This document shows, one piece after another, positions 20,439-33,139 of a DNA stretch of 64,000 bases; within the stretch, counting starts at the first letter, position 1, and every line of letters begins with the position of its first letter. Source of the DNA: Vandiemenella viatica (Eukaryota; Arthropoda; Insecta; Orthoptera; Morabidae); NCBI GenBank assembly GCA_031002005.1, contig CM061920.1, forward strand, positions 110,660,095-110,724,094, in the 5' to 3' direction. A program made the position numbers and the translations under genes. Below the pieces are notes generated by a model. It saw only the letters and a program-made list of their open reading frames with translations. It was not told the origin of the DNA and did not search any database.

Positions 20439-23400
20439 ACAACTTTGAAACTCAAAAGTTCTCGGTCTGATCTCGCGACAAGCAGATTATATGGGAAGGT
20501 ACACCTGTCCAAGTTCCCAAACCCAACGCTGCTGACCGATGGTGTGACGTAAGGAAGTGTGTCAACAGGCGTTGCGTGACGCGCGGTGCTGACTGCGCGC
20601 CTTGACCGGGATATTGTCCGCACCACATCCTCCATCCTCCATCTCCGTTTCCTGTCCGCAATGCACTGCACTGCACTGGAGTGTCCACCGGATGTGGACT
20701 TTCCTGGAAAATGGTGGCACGACCCGCTTGTCAAACAGCAGTGTCCTCTGGAATTTCTACTGTTTTCTCACTCACCCGACCGAGATAACATTATGGTGCA
20801 GTACCCCATTCTGCGCTGTATACCTGTCTGGTATCGGTTCCTCCCTTAGTTCTAAAATCACCGACACGGGGACTGAAATTTGTACCCAACTTGGTTTGCA
20901 ACAATTTTGCTGAATAATAACCAGGATTTCTAATCCATTTCTCGCTATCTCCACCGTTTGACTATCTGCATAAAAGGTTTTTTTTTTTTTTTTTTTTTTT
21001 CTCGAGTCCATTGTGGCAGCAGATATTTAGGTACAATTTGTTCGATACCAGCTGGGGTCAAGATTAGTCACTGACAATAATAATTAAAGTTGCTTTGGAA
21101 GCACTCTTCAAATACTTGCCCATCTTGTTAATTGATTTCTAAGTGTGTACAACTTTGAAGATCGTTTAGTAAGCCACTGATGTAATGTGTGAATTGGCAT
21201 TGTGTTACTTACTCTCTTTACTGGGTACGACTATGCTCGTGTTTCCAAACGTCGAATAAAGTTCGTTTCGAAATTATATAAAATGTCTCAGAACTGTTCA
21301 GTGCAATCTGTACATACTGCAGTTCACCTTGGAGTAGGACTGAATCACGATATGTACCTGTAGATGTTGTAATGGTTATATTCATTTAGAAATCATCTGC
21401 AGCGAATATCAATACTAGGTACTTAAACTGGGCTTTGAGTCACACTAAATGAAAATAAAGTTCGCTAATAAACCTTTGCTCCATTATAACCAGTTGGGTG
21501 GTTTCCTTTAAAACCTGCTGATAAGTGACACACTAGTTGTGGAAGCCGCAAACATTGAGGCAACAATTATTTTGGCTGGTATTAATTTCAGCGTATTCTG
21601 CTGACTCGCCGGAGTCAGTACGGTGTCTCTTCCTCGCAATGTTATTTCTTTCATATGTTTTGTGCGCAGCCCCATAGGGGCACCGCTACACCTTTCCAAG
21701 CTTTCTTGCTAAATCTGTTTCTCTTTGTTTCAGGTACGTAGAGCTTTCGTCAAATGCTATGCCTTATATCGTCTGAACAGGTATGACAGTTGTGACTCAA
21801 TAATTAATAATCATAGAAGTTTTTATAAAGCATTCGAAATCATTATTTACTGATCGGTGACTTCTTCAGATTATCACAAGTCATGAATTCGGTATATATA
21901 AATGAGCGCACCACAACGCACATGAGTCCAGAAGTTAAAGGTAGTATTTCTGGAGGCCACAGTGATTAATTCCACACTTCGACCACTCTACCTCCAGTTG
22001 AGAAAATAAATCTGACGGTAGACGACTCAAGCATCGTTGAACCACGGACGTCATTTTCGAAGTTAATTGCTTTACTAACTGAATCACTGGCTGTATCTAA
22101 CACACGGGACTGGCATATAGAAATGACAAAACTCTGATTGTCAGTTCCACTTTCTGCGTCTAAACAGCTCTTTAGGTCCGTGGGGTAGCGTTCTGGGTTT
22201 TGCCCGCTCCTGCCGTGTTTGTCAGTTTACTCCCAGTGCGCGGTAAATTCGAATGACGTAGTATGGTGCTGCTAGCCATTGTTCTGTCGTCTTGTTTCTT
22301 CAGCACTTCATACTAGTACGTGGTGAGAGTAAAGGGTGTTTGAGTTCTTAGAAGTGTTTATCACAACTGTTTCACAATTTGTTGATTGAATCCAGGAAGT
22401 ACTTGCACTGATACGCAATTTGGCGACTCTTTCCAGCTAACACTTTGCGAATTATTACGGGAATGGTGCGTTACTGTTGTGGCAGTTTCTCCATTTTGCG
22501 AAGCAGCTTTAACGGTTCGACCTTATTCAGGAGAGCGGAGCTGATGCAAGAAACTGCACTTATCAATTTGTGCCAGCCGCAAAAGCCATTCTCAAACGTC
22601 GTTTAACGTTCTAGAGTGAGGTAGACAATTACAGTTGCTTGTGAAATAGTTCATTAGTCGTAATATCCAAGTCATACATAAGTTGTTGAGAATTATTCCT
22701 GCATCTGCTTATAACTTACGAATAACGCTAATTTCATCCCTTCCATGTTTTTTTGGTGCACAAAGCGCTATAATTGTTCAGCGGTGACGGAAAATATGTT
22801 GTGAAATGTAGTAAGATATATTATTTTTGTCAAGTAATTATATGCTAAAGAAGGAAAATATCATCGGAGAAGACGAGGTGTGGAAGAATTTCCCGTATTT
22901 AATGCAACAAACTATCAAATGTGATTCAGAAAATGCAAATTTTGTACGAACTGCGTAGTTATGACCTGACAATATATAGTGCTGTGGATGTCTGTATCTT
23001 GTGCTTATAATCAGAGACCAAACGCGGACTTACTTAACTGTAAATGTCTAATGTGCTACGTCGTTTGAAATTTTAGATTCTAGCGTTAACCATTAGCACT
23101 TAAATTCACCCAGAAAGAAATTTGTATGTTTAATGCATTTTAAGGATCCTGATAGATCAGTTACTTGCATCTCACAAGTTCACTATTTTTGTTTCGTATG
23201 TTTGATCGATAATTGGACGAATATTTTACAAAATGTGTTGTCTTTTCATCGTACACTGTATTAACACATGGACTCAGTTTTGGACATGGGCCCATCTACT
23301 TTTTGTTTCCTCGTCATAATTCATAACATCATTTCTGAAAGGTGTGTGTGTTTTTTTTTTTTTTTGGTGAAGAGCCACCTTCTCCTTTTATACTTCACTA

Positions 23401-25228
23401 AAATCGACAAATGAGGTATCATTTTAAAATTAAGTTCTCCGCTTTGGTGACGTTATTAAATCAGAAAGGATTTTTTCGAAATTCAACTCGTAAATGGCAA
23501 AATTATGAGCAATCAAGGTCACTGATGTACGATAGTTAAACAGTCAAGCTGCTAGGCTTAGTAGGCATCAGTAAGGAGTGGTCACATTATCACTAGAAAA
23601 CAGCACACATTAATAAACTCTGCGTGTTCCCTAGACTAAGAAGTTTTTCGGATAATTTTGTTTCTGTTAGGTAAACATTTCTAATTGTTCCGTAAGACGT
23701 TGTGTTTTGCTATGGACCTGTTTCAATTGAAAAATAAACAACTGTTACAAATCAGTAGGTTTTTCTTTTACCCATTACAACCCACAAAACTCGCTTTTCA
23801 TCATATATCATCGGGCAATTTTCACAGGGACCAGCTAGTTCTAACATGTTTGCTTTATGCTGGGTTGTCCTCCTTACTATCTTTAGGAAGTGGATTGTAG
23901 ATTTAAATTATAATTTATTCAAAGGTAACATAAAATAAATAATTTACACAGTATTATTTCTGAATATAGTATTCCTTCTCTTGCATGCACTTACCCTATC
24001 TTTCCTGTACCTTAGATGTCACTCTCCTGCGGATTATCCTTTGATATGGGTGTTTCCGCAGGACGGTTCGTTCTCGAGATCTCGGCCCTTTCTTTTAAAT
24101 AGTTCTTACTTTATTTACAGAATCCTGTGTATGTCAATGGTTCCTCAGCGAGCCTTTCACAAATCATTGATAGTTTCAAGTTTTGCTTTTAAGAAATATA
24201 ATAATAACATTATTATTAATGATGATAATAATAACAATAATGCATATCTGTTTCGTTGATACCTGAGTACTGGTTGGTCAACGAATGAAATATGATATCA
24301 CGTGTTCCTGCACATCAGGCATTGCTAGCAACTTTCAAGTTTCTTTGTTTTATAAACCACTACATTAAATTTATAATATGAATTTGGACGATCACTCCAA
24401 GTACCTTGTAAACAGCTGGGGAAAAAAGGTGGCGATGTTTTGCTGACACGAACACAGTAGAAATGGAGTTGATTGTGTGTTGTAGTAGCTGTTATCTGCG
24501 CTTCCGATAAGACTCTGCTGGCCGGCCTAGGGCCTCACGTGATCTAACCGGCCTACACAGGAAAAATGTTCTTTGTGTGCCATACCAGATGTTTCCGACG
24601 TTAGTGACCACTGTGTCTTTATCTTATGTTAGCTGACGAAACTCTCCTGCAGCACAGATGTGGATATTTTGCAGACATGACACCTGTTCCTCCCAACAGT
24701 CCATCCCATCCAGATTTCCTCTCTAACGATGCATGAAGAAGATCACATTTTTCTTGTAATTTCTTTGTTGCTGTTTAGAAGCTTTCTTAAAATTCTACAT
24801 TAATTGCATCGCTTTAGATTTAATTTCTGTAAACACTATTTACAAATCCACTGTAGATAACTATTTATACGATGAGTCCACTGTAAGTTAAAAATTAGTC
24901 TGAATGTTGTTATTGGTGAGTGCAGCAGACTAATGATTTCAACTATCGAGAGCTTTCCAGAGTATCCTTTGTCGTTTAAAACTATTTAACTTGCGAGTGT
25001 TGCGTAGGTCTTGGTTTAGGATGGATCCTTACTTACATTGCACCTGGTTCGTTCAATTTCTGTTCTTTCCTTTTTCTATATCCCCCCCCCTCCGAGCATT
25101 TTGATTTATTGTAAGTGATACGAACAGGATTTATGATGATATAATCACGATCTGATTAGAAAGTACACAAAATTCTATAGGCTAAACTCGCTTATCAGCT
25201 CGTATAAATTGTCCACCCACGCATTCTG
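20439..25228. other. Long AT-rich spacer; one candidate micro-exon
   Basis: Contains a T-run (20980-21000), an interrupted GT/T tract (23341-23366) and an AAT-rich simple repeat (24197-24240). Apart from the candidate exon at 21734-21780 I saw no gene, RNA or element ends. Confidence 0.45.
21734..21780 (+). other. Candidate 47-nt micro-exon
   Basis: A strong acceptor-like tract (pyrimidine-rich 'tctgtttctctttgtttcag', 21714-21733) is followed 47 nt later by a good donor (CAG then gtatga, 21778-21786). One of the three frames is open throughout and reads VRRAFVKCYALYRLN. Locust-type genes have very long introns and tiny exons, so an isolated exon is plausible. Chance cannot be excluded. Confidence 0.25.
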
Positions 25229-25231
25229 TTA

Positions 25232-25470
25232 GGGAGCATCCATAAATTACGGGAGGTGAAATAGAGGGAGAGGGGGGGGGGGGTCTACGGAAATCTCACG
25301 TGAGATTTGTGAAAAATTGTTGAACTGTAGAGCTAAAAAAAGGTGTCTACGAAAGGCGATTTTCGTCGAAAAGTGGGGATGTAACCGGCTTTCGTTAGGG
25401 TGAGGGGGGGGGGGGGGGGGGAAAGTCCGGAAATCCGAAAAAACACCTCACGTAATTTATGGATGTCCCC
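25232..25470. mobile_element. C-tract foldback (TTACGTGAG type), copy 2, TTA duplication
   Basis: The ends are GGGAGCATCCATAAATTACG and, read inward, GGGGACATCCATAAATTACG. TTA flanks both sides (25229-25231, 25471-25473). The interior has G runs, 'ctcacgtgagatttgtg' and 'gtagagctaaaaaaagg', the reverse complement of the phrase in copy 1. The 3 bp TTA duplication points to a Harbinger-like mobiliser. Confidence 0.85.
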
Positions 25471-25711
25471 TTAGGGAAATTTCGAGACCGCAGTGTTTAC
25501 GCTTGTTGGCCGGACTCGATATCTGTTGCTAGATCAGTTATCCGTGAATAATGACCTGCTTATGACGATGTATGATGGCTTACCGTTCACTGCGAAACTT
25601 TCTATACTTGTTTTTTGTTGTTTTTTTTTCCCTTTTTATTTTCCTAATCCAAATTGTGCAAGTCACGACTGTTGGCAGTATAACCTGGAGTACACATGAT
25701 TCTTGCCGAAG

Positions 25712-25830
25712 ACTTGGGCTGTAGAGTGGCTGTAAAGCAGCCTGACTGGGAATTCGGAGGTCTCCTGTTCGAATCCCAGTCAATCGGATTTTTTGAGGGC
25801 CTTGAAGCTGTACTTCATGTCAGGCAACGC
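25712..25830 (+). mobile_element. tRNA-derived SINE or tRNA pseudogene
   Basis: The segment has an A-box-like 'gctgtagagtggctgtaaag', an anticodon-arm-like 'cctgactgggaattcgg' and a B box 'ctgttcgaatccc' closed by 'cagtc'. Spacing between boxes is tRNA-like, but the acceptor 5' strand does not pair well. A following 'gattttttgagggcc' suggests a SINE body. It differs from the 13593 family. Confidence 0.55.
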
Positions 25831-27136
25831 TTTATTTTGTTGATACGAAGTAAAGAGACCCTATAGTTTAACGTGAAATTTGAAACATGAAGAGCCCAAG
25901 CATCCTTCACATTACGTAAGTGTCTTATGCACTTGTGGCAGTTTCTGACACAAGGCGTAAGCTCCTGTTAACTTCCAGTTAACTCGGAATATAAAAATTT
26001 ATTCTTGCTTGGTTAAGTGTTTCCCAAGGTTTGTATTCATACGGAACATTCTGAACAAACGCAACGCACTATGACCTGGTGTGCTGTCGACTTCCTGAGA
26101 GGTGTCTATCAACTTGGAACGCTCTGCTTCGTCAGTGATAATATGTGACTCCCCACTCACTGAAAGTTATCGCACCTTGAGTGGAGGGTTATCATCGTTT
26201 GCTATCAATTGTTGATGTACTTCGGGCTTCAAAAATGATACTTGTTCTGAAGCACTACATTGGAATTTCCCATTAGATTTTCACAAGCTTGTAGTTGTTT
26301 TGTTGAAGAAAGAATTAGCAGCAGTAGCAGTAGCTGTAGGCCATTTTTTCCGTAGTTTTCCTGCAAGTTGCAACAATTACAGGTTGCAAAATACACCCTC
26401 GCGCTATTCGGTACCCGCCATAGCCATCTTATACGATTTGTTATGAGTTTGTTGACAGCGCCAATTTTGAAGTTGTGAGAAGGGACACAATATATTTTGT
26501 GTGCAGGGAAAACAGGGGATGGGTGGTATTGAAGTTTATATGATCGTTTAATAATCGTTTTCTATTTCTTATTGCTTTTTGCATGCATAGTTTTCCTATA
26601 GAGTGAGATTACTGTAGTTGTAGAATGATAGGATCTGCATATCTGTAAATGGTCACTGTCTATATCTTCGGAAACTGTTTGTTGGTTAGTGTACACTGTA
26701 GTGGGTGCCTTAGTGGGCAAACTACATTACAATTATCTTTCATACCTTTATGATTAATAATTGTGGATTTTTAATTTTAATTTTTATGAAGGCGTGAAAA
26801 TTTATTAATTTTGCAAGAATCTCGACGTTAGTTGGAATTTAGGAAAAATCGTCACAATATGACATTTATTTTCTTATCACTGGCGATTACAGGTCTGAGC
26901 GAATTTACCGTTAATATTAACACAAATTGGCAAAATCATAAAAGCAACGCTCAGAGTTACAATTAGCCGTCATGAGCAAGCAAACAATGTATATTTACTT
27001 TTAAATATATCTCAGAATCAAAATGCAAGAAATAATGACAATTGGAAACAATGAAAAACACAAGTTATGACGACCTCACACAAAGGTATCATAATACTGT
27101 ATTTACAGTTAAAAAAGAAAATCATGGGCGCCAGAA
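25831..27136. other. Spacer; possible remnant of retrotransposon interior near its right end
   Basis: If the LTR at 27137-28124 is a 5' LTR on the minus strand, the internal region should lie here. No gag or pol frame is present on either strand; only the primer-binding site at 27125-27133 fits. The rest is AT-rich and unassigned. Confidence 0.5.
27125..27133 (-). promoter_or_regulatory. Retrotransposon primer-binding site
   Basis: Read on the minus strand, three bases after the LTR's terminal CA comes TGGCGCCCA. Primer-binding sites begin TGG because they pair with the CCA tail of a tRNA, and TGGCGCCCA is the form used by lysine-tRNA-primed insect Gypsy-type elements. This orients the adjoining LTR as a 5' LTR on the minus strand. 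Confidence 0.7.
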
Positions 27137-28124
27137 TGAACAATATATCATTCGAAAATAACTAGTTCTGGCAAATTATGCCGCTAGCTCAGGGGTTTTT
27201 ACAATTACAAAGTGAGAACATGGATCTATCCTCTAAAAGCCGTTTACGGGTTCTGTTTCACGGAATGCACAATCAGATGGCTTGGTCGTAATAAGTTACC
27301 ATTGTAGTCCTGCGTCTGATGTCTGCGGTGACTGTAGCGGACCCACGATATGTGAGATTATCTCACAAGTCGGCTATAGGCATCTCTGGTCTGACAATGC
27401 GCATCATCGCATTACCGGCTGTGTTGCTGTGATAAGCTTGCTCCAGCAAGGCAAGCTGGCAGCCAGAAATCGTACAACGGCAGTTGGCGAGAGAAGCCAA
27501 CTTTCCAAGTCCACCTCAGACTAGACTCGCATAGCTTGGACTCGAAGATCGAAGTGAAGTTCGTCGCTCTTCTCTCCCACGAGGAAACTTCTCGCTCCGC
27601 CCATTTGTAGTCTCGAAGCTCAAATATAACAAAAATTCCCAGGATTTTAAGTTATACGCTCATTTGGATTGGATCTTCAGGTCGGCACCTAATGTCCCCG
27701 ATAGGTGATTTGCCTAGAGTATCTAACAGAGGTCGGACATATTCGGCTGCGTTCGGGGACGACTCTCTGTTCTGGCGGCAGGCATTTCCCGCCCGGTGAG
27801 TAACCTTGTTGACCGCCTATCCCTAGGGAGCAGAGTGTGTGGTCCGGCAAACCCCAAATCCGCGACTTCCTGTCGCCAAGGTTCGGGAACACCAGATTAG
27901 CTTCAAGCCTACATAGCTCAATAATACTTTAATATTCGCTTTACCAAGATACACTGTATGTTCACCATTTCACTACAGTCCTCACTTGGAATCTTGCGTA
28001 CTTTATAAAATTACAACAGAAATCTATTTAGGTGGTCGCCCAAGATTTATGTAAATTACTCTAACATTATGACATATATAATAAAAATGCACCTTGTAAC
28101 GTGGCGACAGCGCGTAATGTTACA
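27137..28124 (-). mobile_element. Long terminal repeat, copy B (988 bp, complete)
   Basis: On the minus strand it begins TGTAACATTACGCGCTGTCG (28124) and ends ATTGTTCA (27137), so it has TG...CA ends. It matches copy A at 9462-10180 in opposite orientation. It is followed by a primer-binding site but no coding interior, so it is a solo or deleted remnant. A Gypsy-like origin is inferred from the LTR ends and the primer site. Confidence 0.8.
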
Positions 28125-28540
28125 ACACTAATACTCTTCTGTGTTATTTGTATTTAGTTTACTGTCTCCGTGTCTGCCCTATGTGTACTGAGTTAACCCC
28201 CTGATATCCCCATTCGACTTTTTTTTACATGTAAGCTGATGCCAGAATTGGGAGAATATATGAATATTTGTTTTGATCTACCGAGGCTTTGTTTCTTGAA
28301 AACATTAGTGATTCGTTATGTGTTTTATTAAAGAATGTCACTGAGTAGCATTTATACTTAGTTGCAGTTTCATTAGCACTGTGTGTTGTGGATGTGTTTG
28401 CCTGGTGATTTCGGAGTGCCTGGAGGTTCGTTGTGTCTTTTTAACTTTCCTTTTATTCATTGGTTCTTAATTTTGCTGTATATTTTGCAACTACCTTTCT
28501 ATTTGCTTCATTGCTTTGAGTTCTATTCGATAGTTTTTCA

Positions 28541-28757
28541 CCCAGCGTGCTGAGTGAACGGTAACGTTCTGGTCTCGCATTCGTGAGGACGTGGCTTCGA
28601 ATTCCTCTTGATTTGCGTTTTATATGGTTTCCCGAAATCACTCCAGCTGAATATCGGGTAGTTTACTTGAAGAGGTCATGGTCAAGTTCATCCCGTTCGT
28701 TGTCCGCCTCTAATGACCTCGACGCCGAGTCGTAAATAGCTAAGCAAAAAAGAGAGA
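28541..28757 (+). mobile_element. tRNA-headed SINE, copy 4 (diverged)
   Basis: The head ('gctgagtgaacggtaacg', 'tctcgcattcgtgagg', 'ggcttcgaattcc') and body ('atggtttccc', 'aatcactccagctgaat', 'gaggtcatggtcaag', 'gacctcgacgccgagtcg') are recognisable but diverged from 13593. It ends in a short A-rich stretch. Confidence 0.75.
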
Positions 28758-29581
28758 GTTAGTTCTTTGTTGGTGGGATTATATTCAGTCTATTTAGGAA
28801 CATTTACTGATTTTATGTGGTGATCTATGTGCTAAACGAAGTATTCATAACTTTTTTTAGTAACAGTGATCTTCAGAACCAACAGTTTATCGTAAATGCA
28901 CCTCACCGTTCTATTTATGACCGGCGTTGAAATTTCATTAAGGTAACAAAAAATTTCTTAATTCAGTATTAAGTTTGGGAGAAACTGGTTGTTACAACAC
29001 AGGAAAGATGAAGAAAGAACACAAAATGTTCACCAATTACTGCTTGTTATCGCGTCCTATAAGCGAAAGGTTACAGCGACGCGAGCTTGCTAGTTAACTT
29101 GATTGCTCCGTACCGAGAAAAGGCGTGATTCAGCGACGTTGCTGATAAACCTGTGCCGTCCCCAAGCTGTCAGCAGGGACACAATGTTTACACTTATGAG
29201 CGATTAAGTCCACTTGCAATTCTCGATGCGTTCGATACATTCAGAAATGCGATGACGATTGAGCGCAACTTGTACGAGATGTTCGTCGTTTTCAAGATCT
29301 ATACGCTTACAGTAAGCCAATATTTAAAAAAAAAAACTCCATTTTTAAGTGTCTTTGCTAAGCTGTTACTGTCATAACTTTTCTATATAGAATCTATTGC
29401 TCAAATCGCGATTCTTAGGCCTAAAGCTGAAGTGTCCTCGATTTCCTTTGCCTTTTAAAAACTCGCTAAATAGGTAAATTTGCAAAGAGGCAAAGTGCAA
29501 GGCGTTGATTTAGTACTTGCGATTTAGGTCAGGTCAGGGGCATAGCAGGAGGAGGAGGACAGGTTTTTGATCATTGTTAGT
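28758..29581. other. AT-rich spacer
   Basis: No recognisable gene or element ends. Confidence 0.5.
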
Positions 29582-30633
29582 GGCCTTCTAAAAACTAAGT
29601 CATACGAATTTCATGATTTTTTGGAGCCTCCCCCCCTTTTCCCCTTGTCACAGGTGGTCACATTTGTGTGATCCCTCTCCCCTGGCGTGACGTCACATAT
29701 TTTGTAATTTTAAATTAAAAATTATTAAAGTAAAACAGCACTTCAAAATTATTGAATTTATTTATGTTTAAAATATGTTTTCATAAAATCAACAATAAAT
29801 CAAACATTAAATTGATAAAACGTAAATCAAATAAATAATACAAAATTTAATCATTTGGTGTCCACGGACTTTGAAACCCATTTTTTTAATATTATTTATG
29901 ACTGCCATAACAGTCACGTAATTCTCGATTTGGACAATACTAGGAGCATTCGATGTATCAACATCTTCATCTAACCATATAGCACGCCGACCCCGGCAGC
30001 GTAGGGGTAGCGTGCTTGCTTCGCGTTGCAGGGGTCGCCAGTTCGAGTCCGGCCTCGGGCATGGGTGGTTTTAATTAAGTGTTGTGTTTGTCTTGTGTAG
30101 TCTATACCAGGAAGAATCTATAATACATTGAGTGATACATTACATGCCTGCAAACTACAAAATTACTTATTGCTGGCTGTATGGCTCGTAGCCAAATGCC
30201 ATAAAAAAAACATAGCACCGTTTATTAAACAAAGAACATTCCTGTCACGTCTAGCTGCATTTTTGGTGATGGGCAAAACCTCATGTTGCCTCTTATGTGA
30301 TTGCTTGTGTTGGGTTAGTGGCTTTTTATGATGAAAGATATAGACCACAGATGCCACACGATCGTTTAAATAAGTATGCGGAAGTCATGTTTTGTCAAAG
30401 CCTCAAAGACGGTACTGGCCTTCCGGCGTCTGTAAAAGGCGGCTGACGTGCGACACCGTGGGTACAGTGAGCGTGAACTCGCGCGGCCGCCACGTACCAA
30501 AAAGTGATACAAATTGTACATGTGACGTCACACAGCTTACGACTCGTCCCCCCCCCCCCTCTTTGTTATACTATGTCATACTATGTTGACCCTCTCCCTC
30601 CACTAAATGTTTGACGTCATTTATGGAGGCCCC
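29582..30633. mobile_element. Long C-tract foldback (TTACGTCACAC type), copy 2, interrupted by a SINE
   Basis: Excluding the SINE insert (29986-30211 plus its duplicated 7 bp), this copy is co-linear with 18624-19436. Shared phrases include 'ttgtcacaggtggtcaca', 'gttgcctcttatgtgattgc', 'atgatgaaagatatagacca', 'atgcggaagtcatgtttt' and the right end 'gacgtcatttatggaggccc'. The left end is more decayed (ggccttctaaaaact). Confidence 0.85.
29986..30211 (+). mobile_element. tRNA-derived SINE inserted in the foldback, 7 bp TSD
   Basis: The head is 'gccgaccccggcagcg', A box 'agcgtaggggtagcgtg', B box 'cagttcgagtccgg' and 'cctcgggc'. A body of about 130 bp ends in an A-run. ATAGCAC flanks it at 29979-29985 and 30212-30218. 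Its absence from the paralogous site in 18624-19436 independently proves the insertion. It is a different family from the 13593 SINE. Confidence 0.88.
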
Positions 30634-30639
30634 TTTAAT

Positions 30640-31660
30640 GGTATACACTCCTAGTAGAATTCTCTGTTACAAATTCAAATGCGTCAGCGTTGAGCATAGC
30701 TGACCGTTAGCTTGCTGTTGTTGCGTACTCCGAATATCAGTTGAAAGTCATTTTGCGACCAACTCAAAATGTTTCTAGTCTTTGTTCACCTTATTCCTTC
30801 ATCCAGTCAAAAACGAAATACAAGCATTTTCATCATTACGTTTAATGTCATCTCAGTTCATAACAGGAAAAGAACTGCCAGAAACTCGATAAACAAGTTT
30901 ACTCTGTCTTCTGGCAAGTCGTTTTCGGAGGAAAATGACAACATCCTACAAGCGTTAAAAATATTTCGGAGCGGAAAAAAGAACATAGTAACTTTTAAAG
31001 TCTCTGAAGTGAGATTTGTATTTGTGAGTTAACTTTATAATATTCTTTGCTCGTTCCATATCGACCGTTAGGCGCTCATTCAATGCTTGTCATCTGACAC
31101 TGCCTGAACGCGGTGATACTATCGCAAATCGCGAAATGTAAAATTTCACCCAAATTTGGTGGACATCATTCTCTGCAAACAATTTTATAACGACGTTTTT
31201 AAATTTATTTAACATTACAATGGAATAAGTCTTCTGTAAGGAAAGTATCCTTAGTGTAAATGTGTTGTTCAAATGTTTGTCTGGCCGTAACAGTAGAGAG
31301 GCGTTAGGCGGAGACATACTTCTGAGCCGCAAGTAACGGTCTTGAGGTAGGCCTGACCCACTGCTGGAATGTCCGAAATCAAAGGAGAAACTTGCAAGTT
31401 GCGAGGGGAACTACTCAGGGCAGAGCAAGGAGTGCGCACCAAAGTAGTTGGAATATTATACACTCGCATTCGAGAAGTTAAAGTGAGATGTACTGTAGGC
31501 TGGCAGAACTTAGAGCGTGGAAGAGCTAGGATTAAATACCTTAGAAGTATAATCACAAATGTAGTAGTTGTGAGACGCCATATGTAGTCGGTGTATTGGA
31601 GAGCTTGTTCCGAAACCGATGAATCTGGTATTTAAAGTGGGCTAATTGAAGATATATAGG
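30640..31660. other. Spacer
   Basis: Frames at 30769-31032 and 31369-31587 are short with no recognised domain. Not called. Confidence 0.4.
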
Positions 31661-31663
31661 GAG

Positions 31664-31960
31664 CGGTGAGTGTGGCTGAGTGGATGGGGAAGGCACTGCG
31701 GGGCAGGATGGAGTCCTGGTCCCCGCTTAGCGCCGCGCCGTCCTCATTATTTATAGTTTTTTAGGTGGTTTTCCGCAATCTGTGAGGCGTATCCCGAGAC
31801 GGTCTCCAATCTCCACATCATAAACTACACAAACAAAAATGCGGTTATCACACGCAGAACGGATGGCAATCCCCGAGAGGCGTCAGACTCGACGACAAAT
31901 CTGTCAAATCCCAAATACGTCGCATCCCGAAAAAATCAAGACCGTGCATTAGCGGAATAA
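31664..31960 (+). repeat. SINE-like sequence with strong A box
   Basis: The sequence 'gtgtggctgagtgg' contains a textbook A box (TGGCTGAGTGG). The B-box position reads 'ggagtcctggtcccc', which is degenerate. A GC-rich body ('cgcttagcgccgcgccg') and the phrase 'ttaggtggttttccgcaatc' follow. It could be an old SINE of a third family. Boundaries are approximate. Confidence 0.35.
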
Positions 31961-32970
31961 GTACAAGGAAGAAGGAAATTGATTTATTTATAAACAGTTA
32001 TAACCAGTTTAGTGAAAAGAACCGTTTAATACTGCCATGTTGATTAACGTTGTGTCAAGTACACCACTTATCTTGTACGATAGGAAAGGTTACGGTGCAC
32101 AATTCACGATCTTAAATCCTAAATATGTGTGCAGAGCGTATAGGATTAGAGCATATTATGTTGTGGATGATGATTCGCTCGTCAGATGGAAACTTAAAAC
32201 TTGTTAGCTTCGCAGGATTAAATCTGAATGGGTGTCTTTACGTACACAGTACACCGAAGCTATTTACGCAGACACAACATTCCACCAAACTCTGAGCGGG
32301 AGGTGCAGGTTCTGAATCGCACATACATAGTTGATGAAATATTTGATGGTTGAGGTCTTAAATTTTCCATATTACCCTGTCGTTTACTTTAACGGAGGAG
32401 AGTCTATCCTGGTCAATTTGGAGTGATATATTTGTTTTTATCCCCTTGTAACGATATGACTGCACTTTTTTATGTGATGGTGTGTAGATGTCTGTGACGG
32501 GTACCAGCGGCCCCGACCTTGCGCTTCCGGTCGGCCTTCACACGGGACGAGCAGTCTGCCAGCGGAACCTCGCTTTCACTGCGTGCCTTAATGCAATCAT
32601 TCTGACTCGAATCCTGCGCAGTCATTTTCACAGGGGCGTGATGTGCTATCACTTCTGTCGACGACTCCAAAAATGTAAGCCGTGAAACCAACAAACAATC
32701 CTGCCCCGAAATTTAAAAGATGTCTTCCGGTTCCTATAGTCAAACCAAAAATATATGCAGTAGTTATCTAGGAACAAACTGTGACAGTTTCTGAACTTGA
32801 AGCTGCACTGTCAAATACTTGGAAAAATATACTTTAGCGCGATCGGTTAACAGAGGCGGCTCAAGGTGACGCTGCACTTTCCGCACTCCGTTGCCCTTTA
32901 CCGATACATTCGGAGGGAAAAGAGTGCCCGTTAACTAATTTCAGCGGACTCCTCCGAAGGGTAGGCAACG

Positions 32971-33010
32971 GGAGGGGGGGGAGAGGAGAGGAGAGGAGAG
33001 GAGAGGAGAA
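32971..33010. repeat. (GGAGA)n microsatellite
   Basis: About seven tandem 'gagag/gaggag' units following a G-run. Simple sequence only. Confidence 0.9.
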
Positions 33011-33116
33011 ACATGACCTTGAAACCGCCAGCTGAGCGTGAACAGTGTAAAGATAATATTGATCACAGAAATATACCACTCAGCAAAAATATAAAAAAAA
33101 TACACTGTCTTAGGCT

Positions 33117-33139
33117 TATATATATATATATATTTCTAC

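Noticed and set aside
25712..25790. Functional tRNA gene
   Set aside because: A and B boxes are present, but the acceptor stem does not pair and SINE-like sequence follows.
25831..27124. gag-pol region belonging to LTR copy B
   Set aside because: The primer-binding site predicts it here, but no protease, RT, RNase H or integrase motif appears on either strand.
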